The notes: generated by a model from the sequence alone, not told the origin. A stretch of DNA of 55,567 nucleotides from Branchiostoma floridae (GCF_000003815.2 NW_023365761.1:64001-119567), one strand, 5' to 3'. Positions 37,001 to 48,858 are shown, counted from the stretch's first letter. Program-made: numbers and translations.

Positions 37001-37654
37001 TTGTGTTGGTCATACTGTGGACTTTACATTGCTGACTGTAATACTCTACCCAGCGTTACGAATATTCATATCTTTACGTTTTTACCAAATATCGCAAGGA
37101 TAGCACTTCGTAATCGCTATTTACAGGAAAAGGCGAGGCGAGCAAAGCTGACGACTTAACATTTGAAACATTTGTAAACTTTCCACTCTGTAATAAGTTT
37201 AGCATGCAATTATAATTTGGTTCGCTAGGAGGTAAACTCGGTGTATTTCTAATCAGTGTTTGTGTGTCGTTCATATGTCTTTAAAATCTTTAATGTACGT
37301 CAAATCTAACGTGCATTGCTCATTTGGTAAAAGAACAGCGTTAGTAGAGTGGACTATTACACTGACACTTGTAACTGATCAAATAAAAAGGCCTTGAACT
37401 AATATTTGGCAGGAGACATACGTCCTCTTTAACGCTAATGTTAGAGCGTCTATCTTTTGTTTAGTGACCATGAGTTGTCGATTATTGTTTGCCAAGCCGA
37501 GCTCTCTGGGTTCAGTTTGTCACCTTGTCCATGCACAATTTGTGAAATACAAAGATATCAAAGGGTGTAGATGATATTAAGATAGACCGACAGATGTAAC
37601 AGCGACTTACATATACGTCAACAGCAAATGTGTGTTAGTGTGGCGTGACAAAAT

Positions 37655-37855
37655 TGCAGGTTTTTTGGTCCAGAACCCAGAGGTCCTGGGTTTGAATCTT
37701 GTCCTGCTACTATACTAAACTGCCCTTGCGAAATGCACTTTACACGACTCTCCTCACTCTATCTAAGAGAGGGCCAGGCTCTACCTGCTAATACCATGCC
37801 CTGGACACAGTGGATAACCCCTACGGCCTCAATAAAGCTTTGGGACTACCTTTAC
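37655..37855 (+). mobile_element. tRNA-derived SINE, copy 3 (internally deleted)
   Basis: The B box GGTTTGAATCT lies at 37689-37699; the core CTTGCGAAATGCACTTTACA and CGACTCTCCTCACT follow. The middle part is shortened, and the tail GGACACAGTGGATAACCCCT is kept. Confidence 0.65.
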
Positions 37856-39164
37856 ATTTACTTTTTACCAAGAGCAAATGTTTTAACAACTGCGTTCTAC
37901 AAACAATTTGTTCTTGAAATGAAACTACAAAATTACAAATAAGCGCAAGCGAAACCGATATAAAAGTCACAAGTATCTACACAGCTAGCGCTGATCATTT
38001 GTTTTTATCTGTACCATAGCAAGCTTACTTGTGCAATAAAAAAAAAAAACGGAAAACAAACTAACAACAAAATGGCCGCCAATCTAAAGGTCAGAGGTCA
38101 GATGACGCTAATTTATGTCACTGCAAACAGTCCCTTCCACCTTTCAATTGAGATAAGGCTATTTGCTGGACAAATAAACTGGTCCGATAATAAATCACTT
38201 TAATCAAACACAGAACCCCCTGGGAATTCTGGACTAGAAACACTTGTTCTCTATTTTATAAGAGGGTCTGCATGCTCTTTCAGTGAGGTAGAGCGAGCTA
38301 TCTTAATTCTCCGTTAATCGTAGCCTGCCAAATCCAATTTAACGATAAGCGTTGTCCGTATCGCTATATGTTACATTATTCGTGAAGCGTTATTGGTTGC
38401 CTCAATTCTACGCAGCACATGTTATTCTGAATTCATCGTTAAGCGTTAGTGATAAGTTATCGTATGGCAAGGTCGAAAACCAAACTGTCCAAAAAAGTTG
38501 CAACGGAGCGTTTCGTTTGTGTTGCCATTCACACCCCCACTAACGCAATGGAACAATCCAACGAAATCATTTTCCGAAATTTTGTATTATTGACACCCTT
38601 AAATTTACCAAACAGCCTTGCCAGGGTCCCCCCATGTAGACCCTCTTCTAGACATAGAAACGGGACACCCAAAAACGTCGTAAGTAAGCAAACCCTCGCG
38701 GTGATTCCGTAGTAAAAGATAAGCTTATCTTAACCAAATAGACAAAGCAGTCGTCTAGTAGATAACACTTAGACACAGCTGAGGCACCTGTCCATGTTAT
38801 ATAGAGGGGGCATATTCCCACTGGCATGTTTTCACAACAAGGAAAATGTAACCTTAGCAGATATTGAACTTGAAGGAATGCATAGATCAAAATGTACTTG
38901 ATTCTTATAGAATAACAGGGGGATACATGAGACTATTCCGACGGTGGGGTTAAAGAGGAGAGGGGTGGGGAGGGTTACTGTGTTTATGGTCTTTACTACT
39001 CAAATATTCAAAGAATTCGAACGATTCCTGCTCTAATATTTCTATACCCCACATACGTGGCATCCCAAGTTTAAGCACGTTTTGTTTCCTTGTCAATCAA
39101 AATGTAACTGGTCAAACTAGTTGAACTAGCTTTGTTGCTTTGCTACTGCGAAAGACATAGAAGC

Positions 39165-39400
39165 CACACATTCCTTATTCTAAAGACCTTAGCATGCACA
39201 GGACAAAAGATTAAAGAACGGAAGTTCTGCTGCAGTACCAAGGTCACACACCAGGGACCCCTATAACTGACCTTGACCCAACACCTACCCACAAACCATC
39301 CATAGGTTCTTGAGTTATAATGACCACAAAAATCCGGAAACACAAACACACAGACAGACACACCAAAAACAACACTCCATTTATCATTGAGGTAATGAAT
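39165..39400 (-). mobile_element. Helentron-like element copy
   Basis: Inverted: GGAAGTTCTGCTGCAGTACC, AAACCATCCATAGGTTCTTG, AGTTAT, ACAGACAGACACACC, ending near ATTGAGGTAATGAAT. Confidence 0.55.
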
Positions 39401-40078
39401 TGACTGTTCGGGGTGCTTTTGGGGGAATGGGTAGACTTAAACTTAAGATACAGGTATATCTTATTTTTGTAAATTTCTTAATCGGTTATAATCAGTTAAA
39501 ATCACACCGCCACTTTATTTATAAGTCTTGTTATTTGTCTATGTAGAATATGTTATATTGAATTTAAAAGAAACTTCGTAATATTCGTATGATGTTATGC
39601 TACAAAACCTATGCCCTGGTCCTACGGACTTTTCTACACCCCCTCAAAAGTCTTCAAGTGGACTAACCCATCCCTCATCCCAGTCTGACATGTATATGGT
39701 GCGTTGTTTGTAAGTCGTGTGGAGGCCGTGTGAAAGTCTATGAATATTTATTGGATACGGTATGGTCAGAGTGTCAAAAACGTGTCAAGAACCGCATGGT
39801 TTAAGTTTGTTCTTTAAACAAATGTTCTTTTGTCTCGATAGAAAACATTGCCTTCAGAAATAAATAGTATGCTTCCCTTATCAGACTACTATATTTTCAA
39901 AATCACAAATTCCGTACACTAGATTTTATAAAACGTAGCAGTTAGAACTTTTATAAATGAGCAATAAATTGTCAGCAATGTAACATGCATATTTTGTTGT
40001 TATGTCTTTTTCTTTTCTTTTTAATTTTCTTTCTGCCACCCTACCCAATATTGATATTCTCAAAATACAGAGAGAGAG

Positions 40079-40083
40079 AGGCA

Positions 40084-40118
<35 letters not shown>

Positions 40119-40133
40119 ACACACACACACACT

Positions 40134-40186
<53 letters not shown>
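40079..40186 (+). repeat. (CA)n microsatellite
   Basis: A pure CA run with two CTGA interruptions, preceded by (GA)n. It abuts the CpG-rich block that starts near 40290. Confidence 0.9.
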
Positions 40187-40187
<1 letters not shown>

Positions 40188-40289
40188 GAAGAACGATACA
40201 CCCTACTACAGAAACAGCAAGGATACTTCCTATCCTTTGCGCCACCATGCACTACAAGGGTCCGTCCGATATGGTCTTTGTAATGCCCT

Positions 40290-40560
40290 TTGGAACCCAA
40301 CATCTGCTTGGAGATCCAATACAGCACGACCGGCGTACATGTGAAATCGTTTGGACTCATTAGGGTAAACTCTCGATCCCTCGTTGCCATGGCAACTCGT
40401 TCCCAGAGCGTTTGACGGACCGCGCGCCACACCGGGGGAGGGCACACAAAGTCAACTTCACGGTTGACCTTCCGTAACCCCTAGGTCTGGGACCAATCAC
40501 TTGTAACGTTACATGTTGGCCCGGCGCTATTAAGGCAACAGATTGGCCCATTTTGGGATA
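40290..40560. promoter_or_regulatory. CpG-rich block with RFX X-box and CCAAT boxes
   Basis: GC- and CpG-rich in AT-rich surroundings. GTTGCCATGGCAAC at 40383-40396 is a perfect palindromic X-box, the RFX-factor site found at ciliary and other promoters. GGACCAATCAC and, on the other strand, GGGCCAATCTG are CCAAT-like sites downstream. No exon is recognisable beside it, so the target is unknown. Confidence 0.4.
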
Positions 40561-41299
40561 GAATGTCTATTGCGAACACTTGTAAGCGAAACGTCTTTTT
40601 CGAATGCCTGTAAACATACCATACCGGCATACGTGGCGGGACCTGGTCATTATATCAAAATAACGTTACAAAAACGGTAGAATAACCATAAATTATAATC
40701 TCAATCTGTTCTTGCATTTATAGCTGTCTTAGAGGTAACCAAGGGAGAAGAAGTTGAACCTGTACATACTAGTATACAACAGTTACTATAGATGTAGTAA
40801 TATTGTAGTGGTCACATTGTTGCATCACTGTAATTGTACTTTGCTGTATCTATAATCATAATAATATGTAGCCTATATATAGCATGTAAGAGCATAAAAG
40901 TGCAAAAAAGTGAACTTATGATGTATATTTATAAACTGAGAAGTATGGCACAAACATAAGTGACATAAGACTTTGCGTAACATGTTGAGCACAGGGGCAT
41001 ATGAACATGTGGTGTGTGTGAGTGTACTATCATACCTTACGACAGAACAACGTGCGCGAGTTAATGACATTTATAGTTCCAAAAATAGCACCGCTTATCA
41101 ATACAGTTATTACCACAGCTTGTCTAATGACGCTATATCGTACGTCACATGTTTGCTTTCATCTGCTTTACGTTGAAGGGCGTGAATGATAAATATGATA
41201 AATGTGAAATTAAAGCGCCTGTCTTTAATAACACATACCAATAAGTAAACGATAATTCTCACAAATGTTTGACTGTAAACAAAAGCTACAACTTAAAAA

Positions 41300-41550
41300 T
41301 GAAGACCATAGCATGTCCAGAATACGACATATCCGGAATTTCCGCTGCAATTCTGTAGAAAGCCGCTATCGGGCCCAATGGTTATTATCGAACTTGACCT
41401 TGTTAACTATTTATTTCCGACCACTACGAACACAGTGAATGACCAAATATTATCAGGATCCATCCAAAGCTTCTCGAGTTATAATGGAAACATACACAGC
41501 CATCCACAAATAAACTTCGCCCCAAACATAAACATAAACCTTCTTGGCGA
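41300..41550 (-). mobile_element. Helentron-like element copy
   Basis: Inverted: AGCATGTCCAGAATACGACA, GATCCATCCAAAGCTTCTCG, AGTTATAATGG, then AACCTTCTTGGCGAAGGTCT, the hairpin end. Confidence 0.55.
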
Positions 41551-41784
41551 AGGTCTTTACTTTTGTTGTTCGTAGTAGATCGGAACTCGATCGAGTCCTT
41601 GTCGCAAACAGTCGTCCCGACCTGTTACGGCAATCAGACATAGTCGCACGACCGAAAATGTGGTATGGCTTTACTAAAACAAGATGGGAATTAAGATGGT
41701 AGTTTTTCTTTTGTCCTAATCACAACCGTCAGGTTGACAACTTGAGAAAATTTATCACCCAGGTCGCTGACCTGCGCCATGTTT

Positions 41785-42262
41785 TGTGTCGCCCCCGGCC
41801 CAAAGTGCGAGCCCTGCTGGCAAAACTAGGTTGAACTCAGGGCTGGGGCAACAGCAAGTAAATTATATGGATGCATCATCTGCAGACTCAAATTTAATAC
41901 GAGGGGCGAAAAAAACAACATAAAAAACAAAACTAAATAAAACTAAAAAAAAAGATCGCCCCCGACCTACAGTGCGGGACTTACCTGCTGGCAAAACTAG
42001 GCTGAACTCAGGGCTAGTGCCACAGCAAGTAAATTGTATGGATGGCATCTTATGCATATTCCAGATTTAATGCGAGAGGGCTAAAAAACAAGCTACGTAA
42101 ATAAAAAGAAAACAAGATCCCACCCGTCCCAAAGAGTGGGACGTACCTGCTGGCAAAACTAAGTTGAAGTCAGGGCTAGGGCCATAGCAAGTAAATTATT
42201 TGGATGACATCCTCTGCAGGTGCCAGATTTAACGCGAGAGGGTGAAAAAACAAGTTAGGTGA
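41785..42262 (+). repeat. About 165-bp tandem repeat, three units
   Basis: Each unit holds CTGCTGGCAAAACTAGGTTG, CTCAGGGCTAGGGCCA and CAGCAAGTAAATTRTATGGA, then an A-rich stretch. The CACAGCAAGTAAATTTTATG part also occurs alone at about 20472, and inverted at 21045-21075 and 43478-43508, so it is a dispersed family. Confidence 0.75.
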
Positions 42263-42659
42263 ATACAGTAAACAAGATTTCAAAATTTTCAAAAAAAACA
42301 CCATAAACGCTGTATTCATCAACATCAATTCGAGTGGAAATGTATGATATCACCATGAAACAAGTCTTCTATCCCTGAATTTCAGAAGTGCACGAAGTGT
42401 GGTAAACTCTTATCACTTTTACAAAGTTGGAAACTCCACTTCTGGCTACAACATAAGGTTCTCTTCTACATCTGCCGCACTTTGTTCACTTATACAACTA
42501 CAGTCAAGACTACCTCACTATTGTCACTTCTACAAGTACAATCAAGGATATACCCCACGACATATTTATATTTCAGCCATACCATAGGTATGGTGAAATA
42601 TATTGTATTCGTAATGTTTCTTTCTTCTTTCTTTCTTTCTTTCTCCTGCCAAATCTTCA

Positions 42660-43195
42660 AATCGAATCAACTCCGCCGTTTTTTAACCGATTGACTTGAA
42701 ATTTGGCACAAAGGTAGAGTAAGCCAATACCCTCAGGTGTTTTTTTCATTTTTTTCATATCTGCCTTTGAAATGATTTTATTGAGGTTTTTGTCAATTTT
42801 TATGTATATTTTGGGCTCCTGTACCCTGGTATTACAGCCGAATGACATGAAATTTGGTACAGAGGTGCCCTGATCATATGCCCACCCAGATTTAATAACA
42901 GTTTTGGTATACGGTACAACAAAATGCTTAATTTTGCGATTTTTGGCCATTTTTTGACAAAAAAGGCACATTTTTGCCTCCTGTACCCTCGTTTTACAAC
43001 CAAATGACCTGAAATTTGGTATAAAAGTGCCCTTCAATTTTGTGCGCATGAATTCAATAAGTTTTTCCATACAGTACAACATAATGCTTAATATTGCAAT
43101 TTTATGGCCATTTTTAGACAAAAATTTGACATTTTTGGCTCCTGTTCCCTCGTTTTACAACCAAATGACCCGAAATTTGGTAAAGGGGTGCTCTA
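42660..43195 (-). repeat. 163-bp tandem repeat, about 3.5 units
   Basis: Units marked by GGCTCCTGTACCCTCGTTTT and ACAACCAAATGACCTGAAAT at about 42815, 42979 and 43138, plus a partial unit at 42690. Preceded by a (CTTT)n run at 42617-42640. The 154-residue minus-strand frame is produced by the repeat. Confidence 0.75.
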
Positions 43196-43990
43196 GATAT
43201 TTATCCAAATGACCCATGTATAATCTTTGGCATGGAACACTTTAAAATGATATATTTGGGAATTTTTTGGGTCATTTTCCAATGGCCCAAGGGGTCAACG
43301 ACCTCAAGGCCTATTGTTGCATGAGGGAGATGGCTGAAATATGCTGTATTTGCTCTCAAGCAAATGTCGGCCTTTCTAGTTTCTCCCATTCTGATATTTT
43401 CTCGTCATGTTGGCCATTCCCTGAGAGGGAACATTTCTTTCTCTCAAAATCAGGCCAAAACCAATGAGCACACTGATGTCATCCATAAAACTCACTTGCT
43501 GTGGCCTAAAGAACCCCCCCAAGGGATATACCAACACGACCGAGATGTAAGGACTCTGCATGTTTAGATAATGGTTGGAAAACCGATCCGGGGGTGACTC
43601 AATGGTTCTTCACGGTGTCAGGCCCGTATGCTTAGGGTTAGACCCACAGAACACACCCGGTGTAAGCCCACGGGGTCAACCCGTGGGGGAATTTCAATTT
43701 GTTCTGTAAATTCGTACCTGTCACAACTACGGTGGTGAGGTTTGTGTAGTTGGGTTGGGTAGGGGGTATGTTACAAACAGGGTAGGGGCCAACATGTCGC
43801 TAATTCGTACACAAATACTTCATTACAAAACAATTGGGTGGTAAACAAGCAAGCCCCGTGTGAATGAAGAAAAGAGGTTAGGTCGACACACCTATGTTTA
43901 GCAAGGAGTTCGGTTCCTATACCGGGTGTTGTAAAACAGGAACGTACGCGAACATAACGGTACAGGTGAGAGAAAGGTGTGCTTACCTGG
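43196..43990. other. No gene recognised
   Basis: Contains an inverted copy of the CACAGCAAGTAAATTTTATG repeat near 43480 and the palindromic CCCACGGGGTCAACCCGTGGG near 43667. No convincing exon. Confidence 0.4.
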
Positions 43991-43994
43991 TAGA

Positions 43995-44195
43995 AGTAGC
44001 ACAGGTGGGTGGTGATGTGTCGTGCAGAGAGGTAGAGGTGAGGTCTCGGTTGTCTCAGGCGGCGGTGGTGCCAGCAAGGCGGTGTGAGACAAGGCAAGAG
44101 GAACGCACCCGAGTTTGTTCGGTAACCCGATCTCTTCCGGGGGAAGACTCGGGCAAACTCGGGTCGCCCTCGTCTGAACTGGCCGAGCTCATGAA
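43995..44195 (-). other. Candidate non-coding first exon or promoter area
   Basis: A GC- and CpG-rich block in otherwise AT-rich DNA. On the minus strand it ends with CTACCAG followed by GTAAGC at about 43988, a good splice donor, and has no long coding frame that looks real. Just outside lies the palindrome CTCATGAATATTCATGAG. It could be the 5' UTR exon of the caldesmon-like gene, 24 kb upstream of the ATG exon, because that exon has its own acceptor. It could equally belong to an unrelated transcript or be a chance donor in a GC-rich patch. No transcript evidence is available here. Confidence 0.25.
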
Positions 44196-44226
44196 TATTC
44201 ATGAGGATGAGATGTGTACTTGATTA

Positions 44227-44321
44227 CTCGCCAAGCAGAGGTTAGGTGCTCCGACGGCAGGCGGACAAAAAGCAAACCTGACAAAACAGAGCAAGCCGCA
44301 GGATAACCTCTGCTTGGAGAG
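44227..44321. mobile_element. Short MITE with CCAAGCAGAGGTTA ends
   Basis: 95 bp. Ends CTCGCCAAGCAGAGGTTAG and TAACCTCTGCTTGGAGAG match the element at 13478-13656; the centre is unrelated. Confidence 0.6.
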
Positions 44322-45621
44322 AAGGCTTCATTCATACACATGGGGCCGCTAACTTAACTTCACCATCCGAAATGATGAATGTAATCCTCCATTTCAACCT
44401 GAATACTGGAGCGCCTACAAATCTAAAAAAAAGCTATGTCATCAACTTTCCATGTCGTCAAAAGGTTTGATTATATTTTCGTGTCAGAAGCTAACGAATA
44501 TTCAGATATTTGCCTGAGAGTGTATACCAGGATAAATAAATGAAATGAAATGAAATGTCTACGTAATATTTTGAACTTGTTGGAAGTACTGTTTGTTTAA
44601 GCTTCTCAACAAACAAGAAAATATTGTACTCCGAAGTGAACAAAGTTGTCATAATTTTAGCTGATGACATATCGCTTACACAAGGATTGGTATTAAGAAA
44701 CAACAAAGCAGTTTTCTCTCCTTTTTTTCGCCTCTTCTCTGACGTATTGGGAGATATTTGATACGGTGGGAAAAATATCCTCTTCCGGTTAACAGACAGG
44801 TTAACTTCCATACCTGTAGTTTTTATTGCTTTGCTAGTAGGAAAGAGTTTAAAGAGGTCACAAAGACAATCCATCAATCGATTGATCAATAAATCAATGA
44901 ATTAATTATTTAATCAATCGTCCTCGAGACTAGTCTCTAAGCAGACAAGTCAGCTGGATGACAAAAGAGAAGAATTTAGCCAAGTGGGGACAAATAAATT
45001 TATATGGGATTTCAGTCAGTATTTTGCAGCCTATCCAGCTATTATATCCGCCAGCCGGTCAGTTCACTCCTAGGCCAATTAACTCCTACAATGCTTTTAT
45101 TCCTAAAATAAATCAAATCAAATCAAACTGCTGGGATCTGTAGGACTGTAGACATCTTACCAGGATATTCTATTTTCGGCAAAGTTGGCTGTGGTAGTCC
45201 CTAACTCCGGCGTCCTTAGTAGTAAACACTGCATATATGGACTAAGAAAAGGTAAGGCTATAAAACAACAACAAAAGACAAATAGTAATTCCAGATGCAA
45301 ACGGTCGGATGAAACTCCGAACGCGTGAAAACACAGGTGTGCTCAAAATAGATTGTCAAGAGGTAGTTTTGTTTGAATGGTCTAGCCCCTCCTTAAGTGC
45401 ATGCTTGAACAGTTGCTTGACCACACCCAAAAGATATAGTTGTGGCTCCCGTATGCAGTGACATGGCTAAGGAGCATCATCTAGCGACAAACACAATATA
45501 TGCAGCCTACGATTCCTTTTAAATGTAATTGCCATATTACAAGTATCGGGAGTTGTCTGTATCATGTTTCATTTTTACCTTCCCCAAGAATGATATTTTT
45601 ATGCCACGCGTATGTTTGTAT
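44322..45621. other. No gene recognised; retroposon-like tails
   Basis: GATAAATAAATGAAATGAAA (about 44531) and AAATAAATCAAATCAAATCA (about 45106) look like 3' tails of plus-strand LINEs. No coding part is recognisable. Confidence 0.35.
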
Positions 45622-46030
45622 ATAATGAATGAATGAATAAACTTTATTGCTCAACAATCGTACATACAATGTATTGCAACCGTAACAACTACTAGCTCTA
45701 TACTAATAGACATAAGTGATAAGATCTGAGGCTACACACAGAACAACAAAACATTATCGATAACAGCACAATCATGTTGTCATGTAAGAGTGATCTGGTC
45801 TCGCATTTGGAATTAGGTATAATATATGGACAACACAAGTCGAGAAGTTATCCAAGCCACCAAACGACATTTTGTGGTACTGACTGTAAAGCAATGTCCA
45901 GTTCTGATATAGCCTGTCTAAAATTGTGCTCCTAGCGGCCGGCCCAACAATTGCCGCTCGGGAAGGGGTCATTAACCCCATCCAGTGAGAGATTGTGTAA
46001 ACACAGGCTAGTTTTGACATATCTCAATCA
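45622..46030 (-). repeat. Probable retroposon remnant with (ATTC)n tail
   Basis: The ATTC tail and AATAAAG are as at 6775-6880. The minus-strand frame 45772-46020 (82 residues) could be retroposon remnant but shows no recognisable motif. Confidence 0.3.
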
Positions 46031-46354
46031 ATTTGCGCATGGTAAATGATAGGAACTTTAGAATGTTTGTCGAAAGTTAGAGGTCGTGAAACTCTTTTTC
46101 TATGTTCGTTTGGTCAAGGAGGTTCTTTTTCTAACCTCCTTGGTTTGGTGTTTCCACCAAAGTTCGTTATATATGCCACGAAGCGAAGTGAAGATCGACT
46201 TAACCGTGCTTTTAGCATTCCGTCTAAATGCCCCTAGAGGAGTTTTTAAACTGTACATGGCAACGTAACGTATGTACCACGGGTTACAGGGTTACAGTGG
46301 GAGCATGCAGTATTCGATAAGTGCACGTAAAGTTAGATACATGTGTTGGGGTAT

Positions 46355-46670
46355 TCAGGTTAGGCCAGAATGACCCGCGTGGCCTGGAGGTCAATATATA
46401 AGTGGGAGGGGGGACTTGATACTAACATGTATCTGACGCTGCGCGACGGTATAAAAAAAAATTGTAGCGAGAAGTTATGAGAAATGTTACGTTAGGTAAT
46501 AATGTGGCTGTTAACTCACCCCTAAGACAGTATTGGCATACACATATAGTTTTTGCCTTCTCTGAAGAACCTCCAAGAAGAACCACATCGCAGCGATAGA
46601 TGCTTGACCTCTAGGTCATACGGGTCATTTTGCAAAGACCTGATGATCTAAATATCGTCATAGTTCGTTT
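46355..46670. mobile_element. Foldback element with nuclear-receptor half-sites, copy 1
   Basis: Left arm CAGGTTAGGCCAGAATGACC, CGTGGCCTGGAGGTCAATAT; right arm ATGCTTGACCTCTAGGTCAT, ACGGGTCATTTTGCAAAGAC, CTGATGATC. The arms mirror each other imperfectly. The right arm holds AGGTCATACGGGTCA (a DR3 layout) and TGACCTCTAGGTCA. Confidence 0.5.
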
Positions 46671-47129
46671 TGATCGCCCTGATTACCCCATGCATTGTAG
46701 AAATGTGAAAGCTCATCACTTTGGACTTTGGACGGGCAGCATGATAACAAACTAACAAGTCAAACTGTTTAAGGTAGAATTCAACAATGAAAGTCTTGAA
46801 TCCAGGTGGATTAGATATTTTCCACTTTAAAAGAATTCTGAATCATGTAACAAGTATGGTAATGAAACATTTGATTTTTGTGATCTTGTTGTCAATTAAG
46901 TTATAATTGACAAAATTAATGTTCCCACCGTAGTTATGACCTATAGATAGCAGAATGATTTCTTGTAAAACCATGAGGACTTACTGTAATGTCTGTACAG
47001 CTTATAAGTAAATTACATGTATATAAAAATGGCACGTACTATTGATAATTAAACGACAATAAACATTATTGCACATTAATTCCCTAATGTTACATGACAG
47101 AGATAACTGAAAGTAACGGGAGAAAGGCA

Positions 47130-47365
47130 TCTCCATAACAAAAGATGTAAAAACCCTGCTGTCGTACCAAGGTCCTACACTGGGCCTGTAATCGTCCTTA
47201 ACTTTCTTAGAGTAGGTATCAACACGCCAAAGACATCGTAATACATACAAATGCTCTTAATATATATTTATTACAAATATTCAGAAATCACATGAACAGG
47301 CAGACCGTGACACACATTCACAGACAGACACACACGACAAAAACAACATCTGCATTTTTCACTGA
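47130..47365 (-). mobile_element. Helentron-like element copy (decayed)
   Basis: Inverted: CCCTGCTGTCGTACCAAGGT, CACAGACAGACACACACG, then TTTTTCACTGAAGTAATGAA. Confidence 0.4.
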
Positions 47366-47832
47366 AGTAATGAAGATGAAGTCAAGGTAGGGGGTCCTCT
47401 TTCGGGGCCGAACAGTACCCTGGGATGACTATTAATGAGGACAAAGACCCTGTGTACGTGAATACAAAGAGGATGTAATGCTATTAAGATTGGGTTACGT
47501 GATGACGTGACTTTGAGCAAAACTACTCTCGGATCGGTAGCGGCAAGACGCCCATCTTTTGGTCCGAACCCGGTCTCTTGGCACTGCTTTTCAGTCGAGC
47601 GGTTGCTTCAGTGCTCTTCATTATCATTTGGCATAAGGTAGGTATTTGTATCTTCATGGCAGTTGGAAGACTGTCAAACATTTAAATGGCCGTATATAAC
47701 CCCTGTTATGCTACGAATGTAAAGATGTTATCTTTCAGAACTCTCTTAGCTGAATGCCAATTCTACTTATGATGTTAGATTCTATATGTGAGTGCTTAGC
47801 TAAACGTCAATTCTACTTATGGTGATATCTTC

Positions 47833-48416
47833 TACGAGGGGTGGTCAATAAGTAATGCTCCTGACCCATTTCTCATAGCAGGATATTAATGAAACTTGGC
47901 ACAGTTATTAGTCTTTCTCTTCATAGGAACCACCCAGAGTTATGCATTTCTTCCATAGTTTGATGCAGCTCTGGAAACCGTTTTTGTAGAACAACCCAGG
48001 TTGGTCGTCCAACAGATGCCTCATTACTGGCAGAAGAGGGCCGACCAGCTCTGGAAGCTGTTTCCACAGACTTCCGGCCATGTTTGAATTCAGGATGCCA
48101 GCGTTTTACAAGGTCATATGATGGGGCATCATCACCATAAGTTTTTTTGTTCATTTCATCAAAAGTCTCCTTTGGTGTACGTCCTATCAAATACAAAAAC
48201 CGGATCACTGCGTGACACTCAACTGGCTCCATTTCACACCTGGTCCATCTCACACCTGACTCAGTTCAAACACCAGTAAATCAGAAACCACAATTAGTTC
48301 AGAGCTATTTTTGCAACATAACCCATAGAGTCATAAACCATTACACATACAAAACTTCATTTAGATCAGACAACTGGAAGTGGATCAGGGGCATTACTTA
48401 TTGCACGCCCCTCGTA
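47833..48416. mobile_element. Internally deleted mariner-type transposon
   Basis: Bounded by TA on both sides, with inverted ends CGAGGGGTGGTCAATAAGTA and, at the right, the complement CGAGGGGCGTGCAATAAGTA. The element is about 580 bp, too short for a full transposase of around 340 residues. It carries only the N-terminal transposase part (47921-48253, minus). It sits inside a 52-bp minisatellite that is restored if the element is removed. The TA target and the ends fit the IS630/Tc1/mariner superfamily. Confidence 0.85.
47921..48253 (-). pseudogene. Mariner transposase fragment, helix-turn-helix domain only
   Basis: The 110-residue open frame begins MRWTRCEMEPVECHAVIRFL. It contains the signature of the mariner/Mos1-type N-terminal helix-turn-helix: a VIRFLYLIGRTPKETFDEM region, then DDAPSYDLVKRWHPEFKHGR, then ETASRAGRPSSAS. 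This domain binds the transposon ends. The catalytic DDD region is absent: after the linker the frame turns into unrelated sequence (WVVLQKRFPELHQTM) and stops. It cannot transpose itself. The first residues overlap a region where the true start could be either Met1 or Met8. The frame is intact, so the loss is recent or the fragment has been preserved; the simplest reading is a recent deletion derivative. Confidence 0.8.
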
Positions 48417-48858
48417 TATGTGGGTGCTATCTAAACGTGAATGCTACTTAAGATAATGCCTCCATATCTGAGTGTTTCTTTTATGCTGTTTTGCTTTTAT
48501 GGTTGCCATTCTGTTGAATTGAATACAATTCTTTGATTTAAATACAAGACAATGCACTGATTTGGAACTTTTTCTAGTACATAAACTACTGCTCTTGCCC
48601 AAAAGTTCACGTCTTACAAGTTCATTATACATATTTGGTGATTTACATTGGTTTTAAGGATATCTTGTACTGTGTATTGCTGCCTGACGTAGACAAAATA
48701 CTACCTGAACATTTTGGATTGAAGAATTTTGAATTGAAGCTTTAAGTCGCATCTAAGTATAACATTGCCTGCGATTTCTATGTTGCCAAACACCAATGTG
48801 TTGGTAGACTGTTTTTGTATGTTTTAGACTACGTCGGAACTTCACTGTTGATTTGAAC

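Larger units (their letters stand above)
37001..40078. other. No gene recognised
   Basis: AT-rich apart from the SINE (37655-37855) and a Helentron-like copy (39165-39400). A 12-A run lies at about 38039. Confidence 0.45.
47746..48480 (+). repeat. 52-bp minisatellite interrupted by mariner
   Basis: Units start at about 47746 (TTAGCTGAATGCCAATTCTA), 47798 (TTAGCTAAACGTCAATTCTA) and, beyond the transposon, 48429 (TATCTAAACGTGAATGCTAC). Deleting the transposon and one TA makes the period regular. Confidence 0.7.

Noticed and set aside
39926-40447. 173-residue minus-strand frame with Cys-Val run
   Set aside because: The core is a CA microsatellite; flanks are unrelated sequence.
42657-43121. 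154-residue minus-strand frame
   Set aside because: Produced by a 163-bp tandem repeat with a period near a multiple of three; no signal of a gene.
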